From Thermoplasmata archaeon (GTDB taxonomy: Archaea; Thermoplasmatota; Thermoplasmata; Lutacidiplasmatales; UBA184), in the NCBI GenBank assembly GCA_030044475.1, contig JASHVP010000037.1, forward strand, positions 1-25,741: a stretch of DNA of 25,741 nt, given 5' to 3'. Below the pieces are notes generated by a model, which had not been told where the DNA came from, made no database searches, and worked only from the letters and a program-made list of their open reading frames with translations. This document shows positions 7,536 through 14,052 of the stretch, one piece after another; within the stretch, counting starts at the first letter, position 1; each line of letters begins with the position of its first letter. The position numbers and the translations under genes are program-made.

Positions 7536-9236
7536 ATGGCTTCCCGACGGTGGGTCGACGCGCGGCGAGGGACCCCCGGGCGGGTCGGGGCACGGCGCCC
7601 GCGTCGCTGGCGCCTCCGGTCCCGCTCCGGCCAAGTCTCGGCGATCGCGACGATCCTGGGCCTGCTCCTCGTCGTCACGTTCATCGCGAACTACCTGACG
7701 ACGACCCTCCCGAACCAGATGGCGATCAACGACCTCGAACGGGACCAGGTCGTCGAGAACCAGATCGGACGGCTGACGACCCTCCTGCAGGCGGTCACCT
7801 CCCCGACGTCGATCGGCGCCCAGGTCTCCCAGCCGATCACCCTCGGCTCCCAGGGCGACCCGCCGTTCGCCGGGGCCGACGGCGCCCAGCTGGGCCCGCT
7901 CGCGAACGGCTCCGCCGTCTCCCTGAGCTATACGCTCCTCGGGCCGACCGACATCGTCACCCCGACGGTCACGGCCGGTGGTTCGAGCCGCCCGGCCGGG
8001 ATCTGTACGCTCACGACGACCTCGCTCACGTGCGCGTCGGGCGGGGGCCGGGTCTGGGGCAACTTCACGGGCATCGTGGAGACGTTCACCGCCTCGCTGA
8101 CCGCGGGGGAGACGTTCGGCGCGCTGAACTTCTCGACCTCCGAGTCGACGATCACCGTCACCGTCGGCGCCACCCTGGCCTCCACGGTCGGGGTCTACGG
8201 CAGCTACGACACGATCTCGGTCTCGAACACCGGCGCGACGACCTTGAACCTGACCGTCGTCGGGTCGAACGACGCGATCACGGTCGCGAACGGCGGCGGC
8301 GGGGGCCACGAGCGAATCCTGGTCGTCGGGTCGAACGACGCGGTCACCTTCACCACCGGCGGGAGCAGCCTGGTCGCGCTGTCGTTCTTCGGCGGGAACG
8401 ACACGTTCTCCCCGCCCGCCGCCTCATCGAGCGGCGGCAACGTCTACGCCGTCTACTTCAACGGCCTCTCCAGCACCTCCCCGTCGCTCTCCTGCCCCGA
8501 GGGGAACGTCCCCGCGAACGACGTGGTCGAGTCGAACCCCGCCGCCTGGGGGAACGGCAACACGATGAAGATCGTCTTCAACGACACGTCCGGCACCCCG
8601 GGGTCGACGACGCCCGCGACCGGGTGGACGAACACGACGCAGAACCCGACGGCGTTCGCGTGTCCGTTCGTCGCCCAGGTCTCGATCCCGGTGAACGACG
8701 TGATCCTCCCGGGCGGCGGGCTGGCCGTTGCCCTGGCCAACACGTACGCCCCCGACGCCGCCGTCGCCCTCGACGAGGGCGCGGTCGTCTTCACCCAACC
8801 GGGCGGGACGCCCGTCATGAACGACGGGCCGCAGCTGTCGCTGACCGTCGCCGGCTCCGACGTGCTCGGACTCTCGATCTGGTTCCCGCAGTTCGTCGGC
8901 TCGTTCCCGACCCAGTCCGGGTACGGAACGGCCGACTTCTCGGCCCGCCTGCTCGCGGTGACCACGATCTCGATCGCCTCCGGCTCCGCCTACTCGATCG
9001 CCCCGACCTCGAACGTCGTCCTGACCGTGGCGACCGCGTACGCGCCCGCCTGGATGACCTGGATCGAGTCGCAGGGATGGCCGATCACGCCGACGTGCGC
9101 GCCCGCGACCGGGGCGGCGTGCGTCGGCCCGTACACGTCGAACGGGGCGATCGGGACGGTCTCGCTCGCGATCCCCGCGGCCAACCTGGCGACGTTCTCC
9201 GTGACGCTCGCGACGTTCGCGGCGTCCCTCGACTAG
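7536..9236 (+). CDS. Pilin-like surface protein with beta-helix-type repeats
   Basis: A 566-residue extracytoplasmic protein. The N-terminus is very basic (residues 1-31), followed by RSGQVSAIATILGLLLVVTF: a short Arg/Gly/Gln junction and a 17-20-residue hydrophobic helix, as in archaeal class III (type IV pilin-like) signal peptides. The following segment (NQMAINDLERDQVVENQIGRLTTLLQAV) looks like a pilin-style amphipathic helix. The remainder is Thr/Ser/Asn-rich beta sequence with many N-x-S/T sequons and a few Cys. Residues about 222-292 contain three to four GSxDxxxV units of 21-22 residues. There is no C-terminal membrane anchor. I do not recognise a named family; function is unknown, with surface filament subunit or adhesin possible. 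Start ATG 7536 follows an AT-rich stretch near 7489-7496. It ends inside a CTAG shared with the convergent rnp2 stop codon. Confidence 0.75.
   Translation: MASRRWVDARRGTPGRVGARRPRRWRLRSRSGQVSAIATILGLLLVVTFIANYLTTTLPNQMAINDLERDQVVENQIGRLTTLLQAVTSPTSIGAQVSQPITLGSQGDPPFAGADGAQLGPLANGSAVSLSYTLLGPTDIVTPTVTAGGSSRPAGICTLTTTSLTCASGGGRVWGNFTGIVETFTASLTAGETFGALNFSTSESTITVTVGATLASTVGVYGSYDTISVSNTGATTLNLTVVGSNDAITVANGGGGGHERILVVGSNDAVTFTTGGSSLVALSFFGGNDTFSPPAASSSGGNVYAVYFNGLSSTSPSLSCPEGNVPANDVVESNPAAWGNGNTMKIVFNDTSGTPGSTTPATGWTNTTQNPTAFACPFVAQVSIPVNDVILPGGGLAVALANTYAPDAAVALDEGAVVFTQPGGTPVMNDGPQLSLTVAGSDVLGLSIWFPQFVGSFPTQSGYGTADFSARLLAVTTISIASGSAYSIAPTSNVVLTVATAYAPAWMTWIESQGWPITPTCAPATGAACVGPYTSNGAIGTVSLAIPAANLATFSVTLATFAASLD
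8199..8411 (+). repeat. Tandem 21-22-residue repeats in the surface protein
   Basis: Units begin GSYDTISV, GSNDAITV, GSNDAVTF and GGNDTFSP at 21-22-residue spacing, suggesting rungs of a beta-helix or solenoid. At DNA level a 21-nt identical direct repeat (starting GTCGTCGGGTCGAACGACGC) occurs at 8256-8276 and 8322-8342, exactly 66 nt (22 codons) apart, pointing to recent duplication or conversion of one unit. Confidence 0.7.
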
Positions 9237-9595
9237 GGCGGCGGGGGCCGGGGACCCGCGCGGCGACGTCCGGCGAGCCACGCCTTCGCTCCGACGAGCG
9301 TCCCCCAGGTCCGGACGGTGCGCAGCTCGATCGGGCCGAGGGGCCCGTTCCAGGCGTCGCGGGCGCTCGCGGCGTCGGAGTGCTCGACCTCGACGATCGC
9401 CCGCGCCCCCTGGGCTCGGACGAGGCGGACGCGCGGCGGACCGGGCCGCCGGCGGGCGAGGGCCTCGCGCAGCACGGACTCGAACTGGGACGGCGACCGC
9501 GGGGGAAGCGGTTCCCCCGCCACCTCGATCCCGAGGTAGCGGGGGCGCCGGCGCGAGGGCCTACCGGACGAGGTCGATGACTTCCTCGGACTCAC
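9233..9595 (-). CDS. rnp2: Ribonuclease P protein component 2 (Pop5/Rnp2-like)
   Basis: Protein subunit of archaeal RNase P, which trims the 5' leader of pre-tRNA. 120 residues. The Pop5-like core starts at RRRPRYLGIEV, continues through a helix (SQFESVLREALARR) and strands VRLVRAQGARAIVEVEH, then ends with IELRTVRTWGTLVGAKAWL, matching the conserved C-terminal (s)GT(L/I)..AK motif of the family. The match is by motif and length, so confidence is moderate. GTG 9595 is the only sensible start in frame before the core and lies 35 nt inside the end of ftsZ, implying co-transcription and coupled translation. Its stop overlaps the convergent surface-protein stop at CTAG. Confidence 0.72.
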   Translation of the reverse strand: MSPRKSSTSSGRPSRRRPRYLGIEVAGEPLPPRSPSQFESVLREALARRRPGPPRVRLVRAQGARAIVEVEHSDAASARDAWNGPLGPIELRTVRTWGTLVGAKAWLAGRRRAGPRPPPP

Positions 9596-10694
9596 CGGCG
9601 GCGTAGCCTCCCTTCTGGCCCAGAAGGCTCGTGGCCCGGACCCCGGTGATGATGAGGAGCACCTTGATGGTGTTCTCCAGCTCGGGCGAGTTCTCGACGG
9701 AGCAGCCCCAGATGATCCGGGCCCGCTTCGAGATCTTGCCGCCGACCAGCGCCGCGGCCTTTTCCGCCTCGCTGACGGTCATGGTCGGTCCGCCGATGAC
9801 GCGGACGAGCGCGCCCGTCGCGTCCTTGAGCTCCACCGAGCCGAGCAAGGGGGAGGTGAGTGCCTCGGTGACCGCCTCGGTGACCCGGTCGGTCGCGCTC
9901 TCGCTCTCGCCGAGGCCGATCAGCGCGACCCCGCCGTCCTTCATCACGGTCAGGATGTCGGCGTAATCGAGGTTGACGAGGCCCGGGCGCGTCACGATCT
10001 CGGTGATCCCCTTGATCGCGGTCATCAGGACCGCGTCGGCGAGCTTGAACGCCGCGTCGAGCGGCATGCGGGGGACGAGCTCGAGCAGCTTGTCGTTCTG
10101 GATGACGATCGTCGTGTCGCAGACGCGGCGCAGGCGCTCCAGCCCGTCGCGGGCCTGCTCCATCCGGGCCGCTCCTTCGCCGGCGAACGGCAGGGTGACG
10201 ACGCCCATCGTGAGCGCGCCCGCCTCCTTGGCGAGCCGGGCCACGAGGTGGGCCGATCCGGTCCCGGTCCCACCGCCCATCCCGGCGGTGATGAACACGA
10301 TGTGGGCCCCGTTGAGGAACTGGCGCAGCTCCTCCTCGTTCTCCCGGGCGGCCTCCTCGCCGATCTCCGGGCGGGCGCCGGCGCCGAGACCCTTCGTGGC
10401 GCGGCGGCCGATGAGGATCTTGCGGGGGGCGTGGACCGTGAGCAGGTGCTTCGCGTCGGTGTTGATGGCGCACATCTCCGCGCCCTGGATCCCCTCTTCG
10501 ACGCACCGGTTGATCGTGTTCGACCCGCCGCCGCCGCAGCCGACGATCCGGATGTTGACCTTGAGGGTCTCCGCCAACTTCGCGAGCTCCGCATCGTCCG
10601 AGCTCACGTACGCCGGCGCGGTCGGCCCCTTCTCCTCGACCAGGCTCTGGTTCTCCTGGTGCTTCGCGATCGCTTCCTGGATGATGGACTTCAT
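9561..10694 (-). CDS. ftsZ: Cell division GTPase FtsZ
   Basis: Tubulin-like GTPase that polymerises at mid-cell. 377 residues. Residues 1-45 are a charged N-terminal extension; the GTPase domain starts at VNIRIVGCGGGGSNTINR. The tubulin signature GGGTGTGSA is at 140-148, ATKGLGAGARPEIG binds nucleotide, and the T7 loop NLDYADI carries the Asp residues that complete the next subunit's active site. The C-terminal domain runs through SVENSPELENTIKVLLIITGV, with a short acidic tail. Start ATG 10694 has no Shine-Dalgarno; the predicted TATA is at 10763-10770, giving a leader of about 45 nt that contains an inverted repeat. rnp2 overlaps its 3' end. Confidence 0.95.
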   Translation of the reverse strand: MKSIIQEAIAKHQENQSLVEEKGPTAPAYVSSDDAELAKLAETLKVNIRIVGCGGGGSNTINRCVEEGIQGAEMCAINTDAKHLLTVHAPRKILIGRRATKGLGAGARPEIGEEAARENEEELRQFLNGAHIVFITAGMGGGTGTGSAHLVARLAKEAGALTMGVVTLPFAGEGAARMEQARDGLERLRRVCDTTIVIQNDKLLELVPRMPLDAAFKLADAVLMTAIKGITEIVTRPGLVNLDYADILTVMKDGGVALIGLGESESATDRVTEAVTEALTSPLLGSVELKDATGALVRVIGGPTMTVSEAEKAAALVGGKISKRARIIWGCSVENSPELENTIKVLLIITGVRATSLLGQKGGYAAGESEEVIDLVR

Positions 10695-10715
10695 CGTTGG
10701 TTCCCCGCAGCGTTT

Positions 10716-10741
10716 GTCAGACGAGCGTCATACGCTCTGAC
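10716..10741 (-). promoter_or_regulatory. Hairpin-forming repeat in the ftsZ leader
   Basis: GTCA-GAC-GAGCG-TCATA-CGCTC-TGAC: two nested arms (GTCA/TGAC and GAGCG/CGCTC) around a 5-nt loop with a 3-nt bulge. It sits at or just after the predicted ftsZ transcription start, so it could be an operator at +1 or a leader hairpin that modulates FtsZ synthesis. Confidence 0.45.
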
Positions 10742-10762
10742 GGCAAGCATCTCGAAATTTCG

Positions 10763-10770
10763 TAGATAAA
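10763..10770 (-). promoter_or_regulatory. Predicted ftsZ TATA box
   Basis: Minus strand TTTATCTA, followed by the perfect palindrome CGAAATTTCG (10753-10762). This predicts a transcript start near 10740. The whole 10753-10780 stretch is one of the most AT-rich in the window. Confidence 0.55.
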
Positions 10771-11165
10771 CGTTTGTGTAGAGCGGAACTGTTCCAGATT
10801 CGGGTCTCGGGCTCGCAGGGCGTCGAGTGGTACATTTCGGGTCGGTCGTTCGCTCGGGCCCGGACTCCGTCGCCGCCAAACCGGGCGACGAGGGGCCGCC
10901 GATCATCCGGGCCCCGCCGGAATCGCGGCCCTTCGTGGCGGGGTCCGGCCGCGCTCCCGCCTCGGTCGGGTAGCCGCCCGCGTCGCAACCGCGGCGATCC
11001 CCCTCTCCATCGCGGGAGCGATCGGCAGGGGGCGCCGACGACCCAGGATCGGCCGCTCCTGGGGGCCGTCGGCGGGGAGCGAGCGCGCCGGCAAGCCCGA
11101 CCGTGTCGGAGCGTCGCTCGGCTCCCCACAGGGTCTTACCCGAGCGAGCGCGTGGGGTCCGCTCG
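10771..11165. other. Gene-free GC-rich gap between ftsZ and the ClC gene
   Basis: About 395 bp between divergent genes. It contains the small palindrome GGAACTGTTCC (10785-10795) and, near 11134-11139, a weak TCTTAC element about 27 bp before the ClC start. The rest (about 10800-11130) is GC-rich with several short inverted repeats. Open frames through it are Arg/Pro-rich and look like noise. I recognise no RNase P RNA, SRP RNA or tRNA motif. Confidence 0.5.
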
Positions 11166-12731
11166 ATGCCACCTCCGGGACCGACTCCGGAGGTCGAGGG
11201 AACGGCGACCCCGGACTTCGACCGGACGGCGGCTCCCCGCCGGTACCGTGACTGGCCCCGCCGCCTCTGGGCCTCCCTTCGCGCGACGAGCCAGGGCGGT
11301 TGGTCGACCGCCTCCCGCGACCTCGCGCACTGGGCGGCAGTCGCGGTCCCGATCGGGATCGTCGCCGGCCTCGGAGCGGCCGCCTTCTTCTTCCTGTGGG
11401 AACAGTCCACCCAGTTCTTCCTCGTCGGCGTGGTCGGCATCGGATACCCGTATCCCGGCGCGACCAGCGGCCAGCTCGTCGTCTGGTCGAGCTCGTTCCC
11501 CCGGATCCTGCTCCTCCCGGCCGTCATGGTCGCCGGGGGCCTCGGGGCGGGCCTGATCGCCCAGTATCTCGCGCCGGAGGTCGCCGGCCACGGGACGGAC
11601 GAGACGATCGATTCCTTCCACAATCGGCAGGGCGAGATTCGGGGTCGGGTGCCGGTCCTCAAGACCATCGCGTCGGCCCTGACGCTCGGGTCGGGCGGAA
11701 GCGGCGGCCGCGAGGGGCCGACCTCGCAGATCGGCGCCGGCTTCGGCTCCTGGTGGGCCGACCGGCTGAAGCTCAGCGACCGCGATCGGCGCATCGCGCT
11801 CGCGAGCGGGCTCGGCGCGGGCGTCGGGGCGATTTTCCGGGCGCCGCTCGGAGGGGCGATCTTCTCGGCCGAAATCATGTACACCGGGGACTTCGAGCCC
11901 GCGGTCTTCGTCCCTTCGATCATCGCGTCGGTCGTCAGTTACTCCATCTACGGCACGTTCTACGGGTTCGGGACCCTGTTCGGGACCCCGTCGAACCTCG
12001 ATTGGGTGCCGTTACAGCTCCCGCTCTACGTCATCCTCGCGCTGGTCTGCGCGGGCGCCGGGATCCTGTTCGTCCGTCTTTTTTGGGGGACCCACGGCTG
12101 GTTCGACCGCCTCGGTTGGCCCCTGTCGCTCCGGGTCGCGTTCGGAGCGGGTCTCTCCGGGGTCGCCGTCCTGCTGGTCTACGTCCTGCTTCCCTGGCAG
12201 GGACACTTCGCCGCTCTCTCCGCGGTCAACGTCGGCTACGGATTCGTCCAGTCGGCGATGCTCGGCCAGGTCGGGCTCACGTCGCTCGTGCCGATTGCGC
12301 TCCTCGGGTTGACGGTCGCGATCGGCCTCCGGATGGTCACCACCTCGCTCACCGTCGGGAGCGGCGGGGCGGCCGGTCTGTTCGGGACCTCGGTCGTGGT
12401 CGGCGCCTTCATCGGGGCGGCGCTCGGCTCGCTGTTCCACGCGGCGTTCCCCGGCGCGGTCGACGCCGGCGCGATCTCGGCGTTCTCGATCGTCGGGATG
12501 ATGACCTTCTTCGGGGGGATCTCCAAGGCCCCGCTCGCAGTGCTCGTGATGGCCGTCGAGATGACGGGCAGCTACGTGATCCTCGCCCCGGCGATGGTCG
12601 CGATCTTCATCGCGTACGTCGCGACCGGGAAGTACCACCTCTACCGCTCCCAGGTTCCGGCCCGCATCGACAGCCCGGCCCACCGGGAGGAGTACCGCGG
12701 ACGCCTTCCTCCGGTCCCGGCCCCCGAGTGA
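11166..12731 (+). CDS. ClC-family chloride channel or transporter
   Basis: Polytopic membrane protein of 521 residues with the CLC signatures in order: GSGGREGPTSQIGAG (the Glu in GREGP is the gating glutamate), GAIFRAPLGGAIFSAE, and SGGAAGLFGTSVVVGAFIGAALG late in the protein. The N-terminal Ser-containing anion loop is atypical (GHGTDETIDS). The first ~55 residues are a polar cytoplasmic segment, and no C-terminal CBS pair is present. The gating Glu suggests an H+/Cl- exchanger rather than a pure channel, which cannot be settled by sequence. ATG 11166 is preferred over GTG 11103 because a weak TATA at about 11137 fits a leaderless start and the extra 21 residues are Arg-rich. Confidence 0.9.
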   Translation: MPPPGPTPEVEGTATPDFDRTAAPRRYRDWPRRLWASLRATSQGGWSTASRDLAHWAAVAVPIGIVAGLGAAAFFFLWEQSTQFFLVGVVGIGYPYPGATSGQLVVWSSSFPRILLLPAVMVAGGLGAGLIAQYLAPEVAGHGTDETIDSFHNRQGEIRGRVPVLKTIASALTLGSGGSGGREGPTSQIGAGFGSWWADRLKLSDRDRRIALASGLGAGVGAIFRAPLGGAIFSAEIMYTGDFEPAVFVPSIIASVVSYSIYGTFYGFGTLFGTPSNLDWVPLQLPLYVILALVCAGAGILFVRLFWGTHGWFDRLGWPLSLRVAFGAGLSGVAVLLVYVLLPWQGHFAALSAVNVGYGFVQSAMLGQVGLTSLVPIALLGLTVAIGLRMVTTSLTVGSGGAAGLFGTSVVVGAFIGAALGSLFHAAFPGAVDAGAISAFSIVGMMTFFGGISKAPLAVLVMAVEMTGSYVILAPAMVAIFIAYVATGKYHLYRSQVPARIDSPAHREEYRGRLPPVPAPE

Positions 12732-12870
12732 CCGGTACCGCTCGCTCCCGGTCGCCGTCGCGTCCCCGGAGCGGGTCCGTCGTGCCCGGGCCCCGGTGAC
12801 GGCGGCGCCTCGTCGCGCGGCCGGGCGATGTCCCGCGGATTCCGGTGTCCCTCGCGACGGCCTTCCCGGG
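12732..12870. other. Convergent spacer after the ClC gene
   Basis: 139 bp between two convergent stop codons. GC-rich; no T-run terminator, promoter or gene is apparent. Confidence 0.5.
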
Positions 12871-14037
12871 TCACGGGGCGGGCGGTCGATGACGGAGCTC
12901 CCGCGCGAGCAGCTCGCCCCGGGGCGTCAGTCGGTACACCTTGAGACGTCGAGGCTGGCCGACGACGTGCCGCAGGTCCTCCTCGACGACGCCGGCCGCG
13001 ACCAGGCGCCGTAGGACGTTGGTGAGGGCGTTCTGTCGAACGTGGAGCGTCGTCGCCATGCCGGACTGCGTTCGGCCGGGCGGAGCGACGTCGTACGCGC
13101 CGAGGGGTCCCTGCCCGGCCAGGTGCACGACGATCCGCTGGGAGAGTCGGAGGACCGGCCCCGTCGGCGGGGCGGACGGGGGAACCGTGGCCTCGGCGGA
13201 AGGGGTCACCGCGGGGACGGGGCCTGCCGAGGCCACCGCGGGCCCGTCCGGGATCCCCGAGGGGCCTCCCGGTTCGTCGCCCAGCGGCTCCGTCGACCGA
13301 CGCCGGACGCGGAGCACGACCACCAGGGCCGTGGCCACGACCCCGAGCGCGAACCCGAGCGCGGCCCACGCCTCGATCGGTCCGAAGCCGACGGACGGTC
13401 CGTCGGCGGCCGGCGACGTCAGGTTGACCCACGTGTACGCGGCCGCGGTGGTGTGGGCGCTGTCCTCGGCACGCACGGTGACGTAGAAGTCGCCGGCCCG
13501 CTGGTAGGTGTACTGGACGACGAACCCGCTCCCCGTGGACCCATCGCCGAACGACCAGTTGACGGAGAGGAACGTCCCGGTGCCGCCCGTGACGTTGGCC
13601 CGGAACGTGACGGTCAGGGGCTCGACCCCCGTGGACGGGGTCGCCGACACCGACACGAGCAGCGGAGCCGCGACGACGTGGAGGACGATCGTGCCGACGG
13701 CGTACTGGGCCCCCTCGGAGACGTTCAGGTCCGTCGTGAAGGTCCCGGCCGTCGCGAAGATGTGTTCCGGGTCGGCGAACGACGCGTTCGTCCCGTTGAG
13801 CGTGCTCCCGTCCCCGAACGTCCACGCGTAGTACGTCGGGGTCCCGGACGAGACCGTCGACTGGAAGACGACCGCGAGAGGGGCGCTGCCGAACGACGGA
13901 GTCGCGGAGAGGGAGACCGAAAAGTCACCGGCCGCGGCGGCGCCGCGGACCGGGCTCCCGGCCGCGGAGCCGGCGACCCCCCCGACGGACGCGAGGACGA
14001 CGACGCATCCGAGGAGGACGATGCCGCGCCGCACCAT
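12871..14037 (-). CDS. Membrane-anchored regulator: two PKD domains, one TM helix, winged helix
   Basis: 388 residues. Signal peptide at 1-27 (RRGIVLLGCVVVLASVGGVAG); PKD domain 1 at about 38-122 (AWTFGDGS at 71-78); PKD domain 2 at about 126-206 (WSFGDGSTGSG at 161-171); transmembrane helix at about 222-243 followed by RVRRR, so the C-terminus should be cytoplasmic; Pro-rich linker 250-293; winged helix 295-383 (LRLSQRIVVHLA, recognition region TTLHVRQNALTNVLRRLVAAGVV, wing RRLKVYRLTPRGELLARE). The architecture suggests a one-component sensor: extracellular PKD domains bind glycan or protein and the cytosolic winged helix binds DNA from the membrane. Function is inferred from architecture only. 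It starts 15 nt after the stop of the upstream PKD gene, so the two are likely co-transcribed. Confidence 0.82.
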   Translation of the reverse strand: MVRRGIVLLGCVVVLASVGGVAGSAAGSPVRGAAAAGDFSVSLSATPSFGSAPLAVVFQSTVSSGTPTYYAWTFGDGSTLNGTNASFADPEHIFATAGTFTTDLNVSEGAQYAVGTIVLHVVAAPLLVSVSATPSTGVEPLTVTFRANVTGGTGTFLSVNWSFGDGSTGSGFVVQYTYQRAGDFYVTVRAEDSAHTTAAAYTWVNLTSPAADGPSVGFGPIEAWAALGFALGVVATALVVVLRVRRRSTEPLGDEPGGPSGIPDGPAVASAGPVPAVTPSAEATVPPSAPPTGPVLRLSQRIVVHLAGQGPLGAYDVAPPGRTQSGMATTLHVRQNALTNVLRRLVAAGVVEEDLRHVVGQPRRLKVYRLTPRGELLARELRHRPPAP

Positions 14038-14052
14038 CGGTCGCCGATGACC

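Noticed and set aside
5837..9580. A 1247-residue plus-strand open frame spanning purH and the surface-protein gene
   Set aside because: Composition is Arg/Pro/Gly/Asp-rich with no motif, and it crosses real genes on both strands.
10903..11172. Small minus-strand frame in the ftsZ-ClC gap
   Set aside because: Arg/Pro/Ala-rich, no ribosome site or TATA at the right distance, and overlaps the ClC start.
12732..12870. Transcription terminator between the convergent ClC and PKD genes
   Set aside because: No T-run or clear hairpin with a U-tract; nothing specific enough to call.
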